DNA of 5,542 nucleotides from Phycisphaerae bacterium. GTDB lineage: Bacteria; Planctomycetota; Phycisphaerae; Sedimentisphaerales; Anaerohalosphaeraceae. Shown here in pieces: positions 1 through 4,532 of this stretch. The notes beneath the pieces were generated by a model that made no database searches, was not told the origin of the DNA, and saw nothing but the letters and a program-made list of their open reading frames with translations. The position numbers were made by a program, and so were the translations under genes. The DNA lies in the NCBI GenBank assembly GCA_007121565.1, contig SKKI01000279.1:1-5542 (forward strand), read 5' to 3'. Numbering within the stretch: position 1 is the stretch's first letter; each line of letters starts with the position of its first letter.

Positions 1-132
1 AATCAATATATCAGCTTTGAACGGATCGAGGCGATGGTTCACGCCCAGACCCGGCCGGAGACAGTGACCGATGTGTTTATCGCCGATATTGACCTGGGCG
101 TCTATGACCAACTTCTGGAGGCCGCCCTGTGA
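1..132 (+). pseudogene. istA: IS21-family transposase IstA, C-terminal end (left part outside window)
   Basis: This is an open frame from the first base to a TGA at 130-132, giving 43 residues and entering from outside the window. The tail contains ERIEAMVHAQTRPETV and, close to the end, IADIDLGVYDQLL. This resembles the C-terminus of IS21-type IstA transposases, which commonly finish in a short acidic segment with a Y-D-x-L-L motif. The strongest support is context: a frame with an IstB-like N-terminus starts inside the stop codon (GTGA overlap at 129-132), the usual coupled istA/istB arrangement. IstA is the DDE transposase of the element. The catalytic domain lies outside the window, so I cannot say whether istA is intact. 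I call it part of a dead element because its partner istB is broken. Identification is from memory of the family, not from an alignment. Confidence 0.65.
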
Positions 133-233
133 GTGTGAACAAGGAATTGGAGACATTGCTCACACAGCTTCGCCTGCCGACCTTTCGGGAGCATTACAGT
201 ATCTATATGATGCGTATGCAGGTTTACTTTTGA
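129..233 (+). pseudogene. istB: IS21-family helper ATPase IstB, truncated after the N-terminus
   Basis: Read from GTG at 129 (overlapping the istA stop) or GTG at 135, the frame gives VNKELETLLTQLRLPTFREHY and then loses resemblance to the family, stopping at TGA 231-233 after 34 codons. The N-terminal pattern (short acidic helix, then L-x-x-L-x-L-P-T/G-F/M) is typical of IstB, an AAA+ helper ATPase of about 250 residues that directs IS21 transposition. The Walker A and B regions are absent, so the product cannot work as an ATPase. Homology seems to end near position 197, leaving about 90 bp of unrecognised sequence before the pyrE stop. The element's right end is therefore deleted. I could not find a terminal inverted repeat or target duplication. 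Confidence 0.68.
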
Positions 234-290
234 CCGCTGAGGCGATCGGGCATCAATGAATTCGCCCGCTTTGGCGGCGTGATGGGACGA

Positions 291-815
291 TTAGTCGTTG
301 ATGCCCAGATCGTCTTTGGTCATCAGGCTGTCAAAAACAAAGCCGGCCTGTTCGATCTGCTCACGCGCGCCTTGTTTGCGGTCGATGACGGAGACGATTT
401 TTTTGACGGTCGCCCCGGCGGCGGTGATGATTTTGGCCGCCTCGAGGACCTGTCCGCCGGTGGTGGCGATGTCCTCGACCAGCAGCACCCCATCGCCGGG
501 CTCGAGTTTTCCTTCGATCATTTTACTTGTGCCGTAGTCTTTTTTGCTGTTGCGAATGATGACCCAGGGCTTTTCGGCCTCCATCGCCGTGGCCGCGGCC
601 AGGGCCACCCCGCCCAGCTCGGCGCCGGCGATCCGTGTGACGTCCTCGCTCAAATGGCCGCAAAAGGCCTTGCCCAGCGCCCGCAGGACGTCCGGCTGGG
701 TCTCAAAGAGATATTTGTCCAGATAGTAGGTGCTGCGTTTGCCGCTGCGCAGTACAAAATCGCCTTCCAGATAAGACGTTTCCTTGATGCGGCGGATCAG
801 TGTCTGGTTATCCAT
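291..815 (-). CDS. pyrE: Orotate phosphoribosyltransferase
   Basis: The 174-residue protein catalyses orotate + PRPP to OMP + pyrophosphate, the fifth step of de novo UMP synthesis, in the cytoplasm. Visible marks of the family are the N-terminal substrate segment RSGKRSTYYLDKYLF (23-37), the flexible-loop basic cluster around R88, K91 and K92 followed by YGTSKMIEG (94-102), and the PRPP-binding motif VLLVEDIATTGGQ (110-122) with paired acidic E114/D115 and the TTGG turn. The length is slightly short of the usual 180-215 but the fold appears complete. The start is ATG at 813-815 (minus), with GGAG at 826-823 seven bases upstream and a sigma-70-like promoter further up. No other pyrimidine gene is visible, so it seems to stand alone, divergent from the flagellin units and convergent with the transposon remnant. 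PyrE is a widespread housekeeping function unrelated to motility. Confidence 0.93.
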   Translation of the reverse strand: MDNQTLIRRIKETSYLEGDFVLRSGKRSTYYLDKYLFETQPDVLRALGKAFCGHLSEDVTRIAGAELGGVALAAATAMEAEKPWVIIRNSKKDYGTSKMIEGKLEPGDGVLLVEDIATTGGQVLEAAKIITAAGATVKKIVSVIDRKQGAREQIEQAGFVFDSLMTKDDLGIND

Positions 816-850
816 AATTGTACTCCAAAATAAGTGTCTCTTTTTGCGAT

Positions 851-880
851 ATTCTATCGGCTGCGGCCTTTATTTGGCAA
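851..880 (-). promoter_or_regulatory. Probable sigma-70-type promoter of pyrE
   Basis: On the minus strand a -35 box TTGCCA (880-875, 5 of 6 to TTGACA) is followed after 18 bp by a -10 box TAGAAT (856-851, 5 of 6 to TATAAT). The predicted start near 844 would give a leader of about 30 nt before the pyrE ATG, and the GGAG ribosome site lies within it. Six-base arms GCGGCC (863-868) and GGCCGC (895-900) flank the -35 box. They might be an operator but are short and GC-rich, so chance is likely. No UMP-attenuation terminator is visible in the short leader. Confidence 0.55.
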
Positions 881-1013
881 GCACAAAACGCCGGGGCCGC
901 CTTTTTCTCCTCCTGACACAACGCCCGGCCCGCAGCGGCTCCGATAATAAACAGCTTCGTTGATGCGGCAGCGTTCATTTTATTGGATTTTACAAAGAAA
1001 TTCGACAAACCCC

Positions 1014-1040
1014 TTAAGAAGCCTCAAAAGTCTCCGATAA
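1014..1040 (+). promoter_or_regulatory. Sigma-28 (FliA)-type promoter of flagellin gene 1
   Basis: TTAA at 1014-1017, exactly 15 bp, then TCCGATAA at 1033-1040. The FliA consensus is TAAA-N15-GCCGATAA, so the match is 3 of 4 and 7 of 8 with exact spacing. The wider blocks CCTTAAG (1012-1018) and CGATAATG (1035-1042) recur with the same 16-bp gap upstream of the second flagellin, which strongly supports a functional promoter. Transcription would start near 1047, leaving a leader of about 100 nt. Confidence 0.8.
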
Positions 1041-1055
1041 TGTATTTTGAACTGG

Positions 1056-1083
1056 TATCACAGAACGGTTTTTATCGGTGATA
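1056..1083 (+). promoter_or_regulatory. Possible 5'-leader stem-loop of flagellin 1 mRNA
   Basis: TATCAC (1056-1061) pairs with GTGATA (1078-1083) across a 16-nt loop, beginning roughly ten bases after the predicted transcription start. The stem is only six base pairs, so alone it is weak evidence. It gains some weight because flagellin 2 has a stem-loop in the equivalent place. A 5'-end stem-loop can protect an abundant mRNA from decay; that role is inferred. Confidence 0.35.
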
Positions 1084-1147
1084 TACATTTTGAGATACGC
1101 TTGTTTAATGGCAAGTTTAACTTTTTTCAGTGGTAAGGAGAAGTCCT

Positions 1148-1963
1148 ATGTTAGCAATTAAAAACAACATCATGGCAGAAAGCGCCGCTCGTCATTTGGG
1201 GCAAAGTTACTCGGCCCTTGCCCGATCCGTGGAGCGGCTGTCCAGCGGCCTGCGGATCAACAGCGCCAAAGACGATGCCGCCGGGCTGGCGGTACGGGAG
1301 CTGATGCGAGCGGACATCGCCGTGCTCAAACAGGGCGCACGCAATGCCAATGACGCCATCAGCATGCTCCAGACGATGGAAGGGGCGATGGCCTCGATCA
1401 ACGGCATTCTCATTCGGATGAGTGAGCTGGCCGAGCAGGCGGCCACCGGCTCCTATTCGGACGCCCAGCGCCGCATTATGAACAATGAGTTCGCGCAGAT
1501 GATTGAGGAAATTGACCGCATTGCCAACAGCGCCGAATTCAACAGTATCAATCTGCTTAATACCGATGCCTCGGCCAATTCGGCGATCATTCATTTCGGG
1601 TCGGAAGAGACCATCAATGTCCAGTCGGTGGATGTTCGGACCTCGGCACTGGGGATCAGCACGCTTAATATTTCAAACGCCGGACAGGCCCAATCCGCAT
1701 TGAGTGATCTCAAAAATGCGATCGAACTGAAAGACAGCGCCCGGGCAATGTTCGGTTATATGATGAACCGCCTGGAAAGCACCAACGAAGTGCTGAACAT
1801 CCAGACGGAAAACCTGATGGCCTCCGAGTCGCGCATCTCGGATGTGGACGTGGCGACCGAAATGGCGGCCCTGACCCGCAACCAGGTTCTGGCCCAAGCC
1901 GGTATCTCGATGCTGTCGCAGGCGAATATGATGCCTCAGATGGCGCTGACGCTTCTGGGATAA
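1148..1963 (+). CDS. fliC: Flagellin 1 (short, D0/D1-only type)
   Basis: The 271-residue protein is the filament subunit, exported unfolded through the flagellar type III apparatus. The N-terminal helix region (about 1-137) contains SVERLSSGLRINSAKDDAAG (27-46), RELMRADIAVLKQGARNAND and LIRMSELAEQAATGSYS. The C-terminal region (about 187-271) contains MMNRLESTNEVLNIQTENL, ESRISDVDVATEMAALTRNQ and the hydrophobic end MPQMALTLLG. The roughly 50 residues between form the D1 beta-hairpin (IIHFGSEETINVQSVD), so surface domains D2/D3 are absent. There is no Cys or Trp, as usual for flagellins. The start is ATG 1148, with AAGGAG (1135-1140) seven bases upstream. An earlier GTG at 1130 is rejected because it would place the ribosome site inside the gene and extend past the conserved MLxIKNNIM start shared with flagellin 2. 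It is driven by a sigma-28 promoter and followed by fliS1. Confidence 0.96.
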   Translation: MLAIKNNIMAESAARHLGQSYSALARSVERLSSGLRINSAKDDAAGLAVRELMRADIAVLKQGARNANDAISMLQTMEGAMASINGILIRMSELAEQAATGSYSDAQRRIMNNEFAQMIEEIDRIANSAEFNSINLLNTDASANSAIIHFGSEETINVQSVDVRTSALGISTLNISNAGQAQSALSDLKNAIELKDSARAMFGYMMNRLESTNEVLNIQTENLMASESRISDVDVATEMAALTRNQVLAQAGISMLSQANMMPQMALTLLG

Positions 1964-1988
1964 TTTCTTGTAACGAGCTTCTTACCAT

Positions 1989-2036
1989 GACTGCAGGGTG
2001 GTTCGGTACTCCGGTATCGAACCATCCTCTGTAGTC
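1989..2036 (+). promoter_or_regulatory. Long stem-loop between flagellin 1 and fliS1, without U-tract
   Basis: The two arms pair over about 21 base pairs around a TCCG tetraloop (2010-2013). The core CGAACC/GGTTCG continues outward to CTGCAG (1991-1996) opposite CTCTGTAG (2027-2034). There are only two single-base bulges (T2025, T2028) and a few G-U pairs (G2006-T2017, G1993-T2032). It starts 26 bases after the flagellin stop. The sequence after it (TCGGGTAAAACAAG) has no T-run, so it is not a standard intrinsic terminator. It more likely acts as a 3' mRNA stabiliser, processing site or partial attenuator that favours flagellin over FliS. Confidence 0.7.
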
Positions 2037-2065
2037 GGGTAAAACAAGAGTGCTGCACAATATAT

Positions 2066-2070
2066 AGGAG
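2066..2070 (+). promoter_or_regulatory. Ribosome binding site of fliS1
   Basis: AGGAG lies six bases before the ATG at 2077, outside the preceding stem-loop (1989-2036). The hairpin would therefore not hide it. Confidence 0.75.
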
Positions 2071-2076
2071 CTGCTT

Positions 2077-2436
2077 ATGGACGCCGTATCAGTGTATCAG
2101 CAAAACACCGTCAATACCCAAAGCCGAGGCCGGCTGGTGGTGATGCTGTATGACGGGGCGATCAAGTTTCTTCGCCAGGCGCGCCAATGCATGGACGCCA
2201 ACGATATTCCCGGACGCAACCGCTATATCAGCAAGGCCCGCGACATCCTCTTTGAGCTGAATACGTCGCTGGATATGGACAAGGGCGGCCAGATCGCGCA
2301 GAACCTGCGTTCGCTGTATAATTTTATCTGGCGTTACCTGGGCGATGCCAATCTCAAAAACGATCCCCTAATGCTCGATAAAGTGATTGCGATGCTGGAT
2401 GATCTGGCCGGTGCGTGGCGGAAGATTACCGCCTGA
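2077..2436 (+). CDS. fliS: Flagellar export chaperone FliS, copy 1
   Basis: The 119-residue cytoplasmic chaperone binds the C-terminal helices of newly made flagellin, prevents premature polymerisation and delivers it to the export gate. The family signature is clear: an N-terminal Y-Q-Q-N-T-V-x-T-Q-S motif (7-16), the helix RLVVMLYDGAIKFLRQA (19-35), then KARDILFELNTSLDMDKGG (53-71), IAQNLRSLYNFI and a closing LDDLAGAWRKI. The length is close to the usual 120-135. The start is ATG 2077 with a good ribosome site. It lies 113 bp downstream of flagellin 1, in the same orientation and before a strong terminator, so the pair forms one transcription unit under the sigma-28 promoter. It shares 67 of 119 residues with FliS copy 2 by my hand alignment, with no gaps. 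Confidence 0.95.
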   Translation: MDAVSVYQQNTVNTQSRGRLVVMLYDGAIKFLRQARQCMDANDIPGRNRYISKARDILFELNTSLDMDKGGQIAQNLRSLYNFIWRYLGDANLKNDPLMLDKVIAMLDDLAGAWRKITA

Positions 2437-2473
2437 GTGCGCCTGGCCCTTACACAACATGACGCAGTTGAAA

Positions 2474-2508
2474 AGAGACGCGGCACAGTGACCGGCGTCT
2501 CTTTTTTT
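2474..2508 (+). terminator. Intrinsic terminator after fliS1
   Basis: AGAGACGC (2474-2481) pairs perfectly with GCGTCTCT (2495-2502) over a 13-nt loop, and the 3' arm runs into seven T's (2502-2508). Upstream A's (2471-2474) extend the stem and could make it work in both directions. It closes the first cassette 38 bp after the fliS1 stop. Confidence 0.9.
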
Positions 2509-2739
2509 ATGCGCGCACAGCGGCTTTTCATGTCGCGCTTTCATCCATGACAAACGGCCGAATATCCGCCCGATAAAAAGGCGTCCCGCCTTAATGATAC
2601 AGTTCCTTTGATTGTTTCAGCTTCCGGTATGCCCAGGCACGCCGGCCGCACTGTACATTCCGATGGTTTTTTCGGTAATTTTTTCCAAAAAAAATTTTTA
2701 AAAAATTTTATACGCCCCGGATTTACTTTTACTATCGTC
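2509..2739 (+). other. Non-coding spacer with a phased A/T-tract block
   Basis: There is no convincing gene between the fliS1 terminator and the inverted repeat upstream of flagellin 2. The short open frames here have no ribosome site and no recognisable protein. The notable content is at 2667-2709: runs of T6 (2667-2672), T6 (2679-2684), A8 (2687-2694), T5, A6 (2700-2705) and T4. The tract centres at about 2669, 2681, 2690 and 2702 are 9 to 12 bp apart, close to one helical turn, which predicts intrinsically bent DNA about 90-130 bp upstream of the flagellin 2 promoter. Confidence 0.5.
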
Positions 2740-2765
2740 GGCCAACGCACTATCGGGCGTTGGCC
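2740..2765 (+). repeat. Perfect 9-bp inverted repeat upstream of the flagellin 2 promoter
   Basis: GGCCAACGC (2740-2748) and GCGTTGGCC (2757-2765) are exact reverse complements separated by eight bases. No T-run follows directly on either strand, so it is not a normal terminator. The heptamer ACTATCG occurs just before it (2731-2737) and again inside the loop (2749-2755). It sits 30 bp upstream of the -35 element, a suitable place for an activator or repressor to bind, but no protein can be named. Confidence 0.55.
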
Positions 2766-2795
2766 AAAACCCCTGTCTTGGGCCGTTTTTGCGCC

Positions 2796-2822
2796 TTAAG
2801 CCCCCTCTGAGAATGTCGATAA
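2796..2822 (+). promoter_or_regulatory. Sigma-28 (FliA)-type promoter of flagellin gene 2
   Basis: TTAA (2796-2799), 15 bp, then GTCGATAA (2815-2822, 7 of 8 to GCCGATAA). The flanking blocks CCTTAAG (2794-2800) and CGATAATG (2817-2824) are identical to those of the flagellin 1 promoter, with the same 16-bp gap, while the spacer bases differ. The predicted start near 2829 gives a leader of about 100 nt. Confidence 0.8.
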
Positions 2823-2830
2823 TGGACAAT

Positions 2831-2854
2831 GAAACGCCGTGTGTGCGACGTTTC
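2831..2854 (+). promoter_or_regulatory. Possible 5'-terminal stem-loop of flagellin 2 mRNA
   Basis: GAAACG (2831-2836) pairs with CGTTTC (2849-2854). After one mismatch, CG (2838-2839) pairs with CG (2846-2847), leaving a TGTGTG loop. It begins within a few bases of the predicted transcript start, so the mRNA would have almost no single-stranded 5' end. A second small hairpin (2880-2885 with 2892-2897) lies downstream, before the ribosome site. Protection from 5'-end-dependent decay is inferred, by analogy with known 5' stabilisers. Confidence 0.45.
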
Positions 2855-2928
2855 GTTTAGCAACGCGTATCTATTCAAGATGTCCTGACAGGGGCATACG
2901 AAAAACTAATTTTGTTAGGAGTACAGAA

Positions 2929-3741
2929 ATGCTGACGATCAAGAACAACATCATGGCGGAAAACGCCTCCCGGCATTTGGGACAAAGCTACGGTGCTTTG
3001 GCCAAGTCGGTGGAGCGTTTGTCCAGCGGCCTGCGCATCAACAGCGCCAAAGATGATGCCGCGGGGCTGGCGGTGCGTGAGCTGATGCGGGCCGACATTG
3101 CAGTGCTCAGGCAGGGCACGCGCAATGCCAATGACGGCATCAGTATGCTGCAGACAATGGAAGGCGCGATGGCGACCATTAACAACGCGCTGATTCGGAT
3201 GAAAGAGCTGGCCGAACAGGCCTCCACCGGCTCGTATTCCGATATGCAGCGCAACATTATGAACAATGAGTTTACGGAAATGGCCGCCGAGATCGACCGA
3301 ATTGCCGGCAGCACCGAGTTCAACAGCATCAACCTGCTCAACGATGCCTCTGGCAGTGCAACCATCCATTTCGGTGTCGGTCAGGAAATCACCGTCGACG
3401 GGGTCGATGTGACCGCTTCTGCACTGGGGATCAGTTCCAGCGTCAGTATCGACACCGCCGCCAATGCCCAGTCGGCGTTGGCCACGGTTCACACCGCGAT
3501 TGAGAACAAGGACAGTGCCCGGGCGATGTTCGGTTACATGATGAACCGCCTGGAAAGCACGACCGAGGTGCTGAACATCCAGACAGAGAATATGATGGCC
3601 TCTGAATCGCGCATATCGGATGTGGATGTTTCGACCGAGATGGCCGCATTGACCCGCAACCAGGTGCTGTCTCAGGCCGGTGTATCGATGCTCGCACAGG
3701 CGAACATGATGCCGCAGATGGCGCTGTCGCTGTTGGGATAA
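2929..3741 (+). CDS. fliC: Flagellin 2 (short, D0/D1-only type)
   Basis: A 270-residue filament subunit, close paralogue of flagellin 1, with the same termini (MLTIKNNIMAENASRHLG at the start, MPQMALSLLG at the end). The N-terminal and C-terminal D0/D1 helices are nearly unchanged. Most differences fall in the middle, about residues 138-195 (DASGSATIHFGVGQEITVDG and the following ALGISSSVSIDTAANAQ), the exposed turn of D1, with a one-residue deletion and compensating insertions. No D2/D3 domain, Cys or Trp is present. The start is ATG 2929, with AGGAG (2917-2921) seven bases upstream. The frame is open back to 2839, but that extension has two cysteines, no ribosome site and no counterpart in flagellin 1. 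It has its own sigma-28 promoter and is followed by fliS2. The two flagellins may be co-assembled or used at different times; the sequence does not say which. Confidence 0.96.
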   Translation: MLTIKNNIMAENASRHLGQSYGALAKSVERLSSGLRINSAKDDAAGLAVRELMRADIAVLRQGTRNANDGISMLQTMEGAMATINNALIRMKELAEQASTGSYSDMQRNIMNNEFTEMAAEIDRIAGSTEFNSINLLNDASGSATIHFGVGQEITVDGVDVTASALGISSSVSIDTAANAQSALATVHTAIENKDSARAMFGYMMNRLESTTEVLNIQTENMMASESRISDVDVSTEMAALTRNQVLSQAGVSMLAQANMMPQMALSLLG

Positions 3742-3751
3742 GCGCCTCTGA

Positions 3752-3781
3752 TATCGGCTTGAGATGACCGGAAGGCCGATA
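3752..3781 (+). promoter_or_regulatory. Stem-loop just after flagellin 2
   Basis: TATCGGC (3752-3758) pairs with GCCGATA (3775-3781), and TT/AA extends the stem after a one-base bulge. The loop is 11 nt. It begins 11 bases after the flagellin stop and has no following T-run, so it is unlikely to be an efficient intrinsic terminator. It may contribute to 3'-end stability of the flagellin message. Confidence 0.5.
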
Positions 3782-3787
3782 ACACAG

Positions 3788-3866
3788 TTCGATCAAAGAT
3801 CTCGGCAGGCGGCTGCGTCACAGGCGGCGCAGTCGTCTTCCGAGCGTTTGTGAACCTTTGATCGAA
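3788..3866 (+). promoter_or_regulatory. Nested 79-nt stem-loop between flagellin 2 and fliS2
   Basis: The outer arms TTCGATCAAAG (3788-3798) and CTTTGATCGAA (3856-3866) are perfect 11-bp complements. Inside them, CTCGG (3801-3805) pairs with CCGAG (3840-3844), and CTGCG (3813-3817) pairs with CGCAG (3828-3832) around a 10-nt loop. Three nested stems in the same order are unlikely by chance. No T-run follows. It occupies the same flagellin–fliS gap as the stem-loop of the first cassette but is unrelated in sequence, suggesting that structure rather than sequence is kept. Confidence 0.65.
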
Positions 3867-3935
3867 ATCCCAACGTCAATGCAGACTGATCCATTTTGAC
3901 CGGCGCCAGAAAGCCGCGTCGGAGGGAAAACGATT

Positions 3936-4295
3936 ATGAACGGATTCGAAACGTATCAGGAAACCGCCGTCAGCACGCAGAGCCGCGGACGGCTGATTGT
4001 GATGCTGTACGACGGGGCGGTTCGCTTTCTGCGCCAGGCGATAGCGGACATTGAACGCTGTGATTACGCCGCCAAGGGGCGTCATATCGCCAAAGCACAG
4101 GATATTTTGTTTGAATTGAACACCGTGCTGGATATGGAACGCGGCGGGGAAATTGCCCAGAACTTGCGCAGTCTGTACCATTTTATGCACAAGCATCTGA
4201 CCGACGCCAACGCGCAAAAAGATCCGCAGATGATTCGCGAGGTGATCGGCATACTTGAGGAGCTCAATCAGGGCTGGCGAGCGATTACCGCCTGA
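3936..4295 (+). CDS. fliS: Flagellar export chaperone FliS, copy 2
   Basis: A 119-residue FliS with the same motifs as copy 1: YQETAVSTQSRGRL (7-20), MLYDGAVRFLRQA (23-35), AQDILFELNTVLDMERGG (54-71), IAQNLRSLYHFM and a terminal WRAITA. It is identical to copy 1 at 67 of 119 positions (about 56%), clearly less than the two flagellins resemble each other. The most variable parts are residues 2-6, 36-52 and 82-116, while the segments that typically form the flagellin-binding groove are conserved. The start is ATG 3936 with GGAGGG (3921-3926) nine bases upstream. It lies 194 bp after flagellin 2 and is closed by an intrinsic terminator. It probably serves flagellin 2, although the nearly identical flagellin C-termini suggest either FliS could bind either flagellin. 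Confidence 0.95.
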   Translation: MNGFETYQETAVSTQSRGRLIVMLYDGAVRFLRQAIADIERCDYAAKGRHIAKAQDILFELNTVLDMERGGEIAQNLRSLYHFMHKHLTDANAQKDPQMIREVIGILEELNQGWRAITA

Positions 4296-4354
4296 GGCCG
4301 CATCACATCACACGAGCAGGTACAGACAGTTCCATATCGGACAAGACAAGTTGG

Positions 4355-4386
4355 CCGCTTTCCATATTTTGGAAGGCGGTTTTTTT
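4355..4386 (+). terminator. Intrinsic terminator after fliS2
   Basis: CCGCTTTCCA (4355-4364) pairs with TGGAAGGCGG (4370-4379), ten base pairs with one G-U, around a five-base loop, followed directly by seven T's (4380-4386). It closes the second cassette 59 bp after the fliS2 stop. Confidence 0.92.
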
Positions 4387-4532
4387 ATGGGACATCGCCG
4401 GCAGCTTTTTTATCATTACGCCGGAAATATCGACAAACTGTTCGGGATGCTGCTAAATTGCCGCGGTGATTTGGTCGAATTGATGTTGTGTAACTATATG
4501 AAAATGCTTTAGATACAGGGGCCTTTTAAGCG
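4387..4532 (+). other. Short non-coding gap before the kinase gene
   Basis: This 146-bp gap should hold the kinase promoter. The best pair I found is TTGGTC (4471-4476) and TATATG (4495-4500) with an 18-bp spacer, only 3 of 6 and 4 of 6 to consensus, so I do not call it. A 41-codon open frame starting at the ATG right after the terminator T-run has no ribosome site and is probably not a gene. Confidence 0.4.

Noticed and set aside
262..280. Possible pyrE terminator hairpin (CGCC...GGCG) downstream of the pyrE stop
   Set aside because: The stem has a mismatch or bulge and no T-run follows on the minus strand; too weak to call.
863..900. GCGGCC/GGCCGC arms around the pyrE -35 box as an operator
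   Set aside because: Six-base GC-rich arms containing the self-complementary GGCC are expected often by chance here, and no matching regulator is known to me.
808..1008. 66-codon minus-strand frame overlapping the pyrE start
   Set aside because: It covers the pyrE promoter and ribosome site, has no recognisable family and no ribosome site of its own, and its composition looks like translated non-coding DNA.
1041..1147. CsrA-type GGA sites in the flagellin leaders
   Set aside because: The flagellin 1 leader has only the GGA in its ribosome site. Flagellin 2 has one more near the transcript start, but not in a hairpin loop, and neither csrA nor fliW is in the window.
2578..2592. AAGGCG-TCC-CGCCTT hairpin, possibly a leftward terminator with T's on the minus strand
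   Set aside because: The loop is only three bases, the unpaired T-run is about three, and no minus-strand gene lies upstream that would need it.
2608..2799. 63-codon plus-strand frame in the spacer upstream of flagellin 2
   Set aside because: It crosses the A/T-tract block, the inverted repeat and the promoter -35 region and encodes low-complexity FFxKKFLKNF sequence; most likely not coding.
2875..3492. Long antisense frame (205 codons) inside flagellin 2, with a similar one at 1151-1594 in flagellin 1
   Set aside because: Their resemblance to each other follows from the flagellin duplication on the other strand. No ribosome site or known protein is seen.
4388..4512. 41-codon frame starting at ATG right after the second terminator
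   Set aside because: The only sequence before the ATG is the terminator T-run, so there is no ribosome site, and the peptide has no recognisable features.
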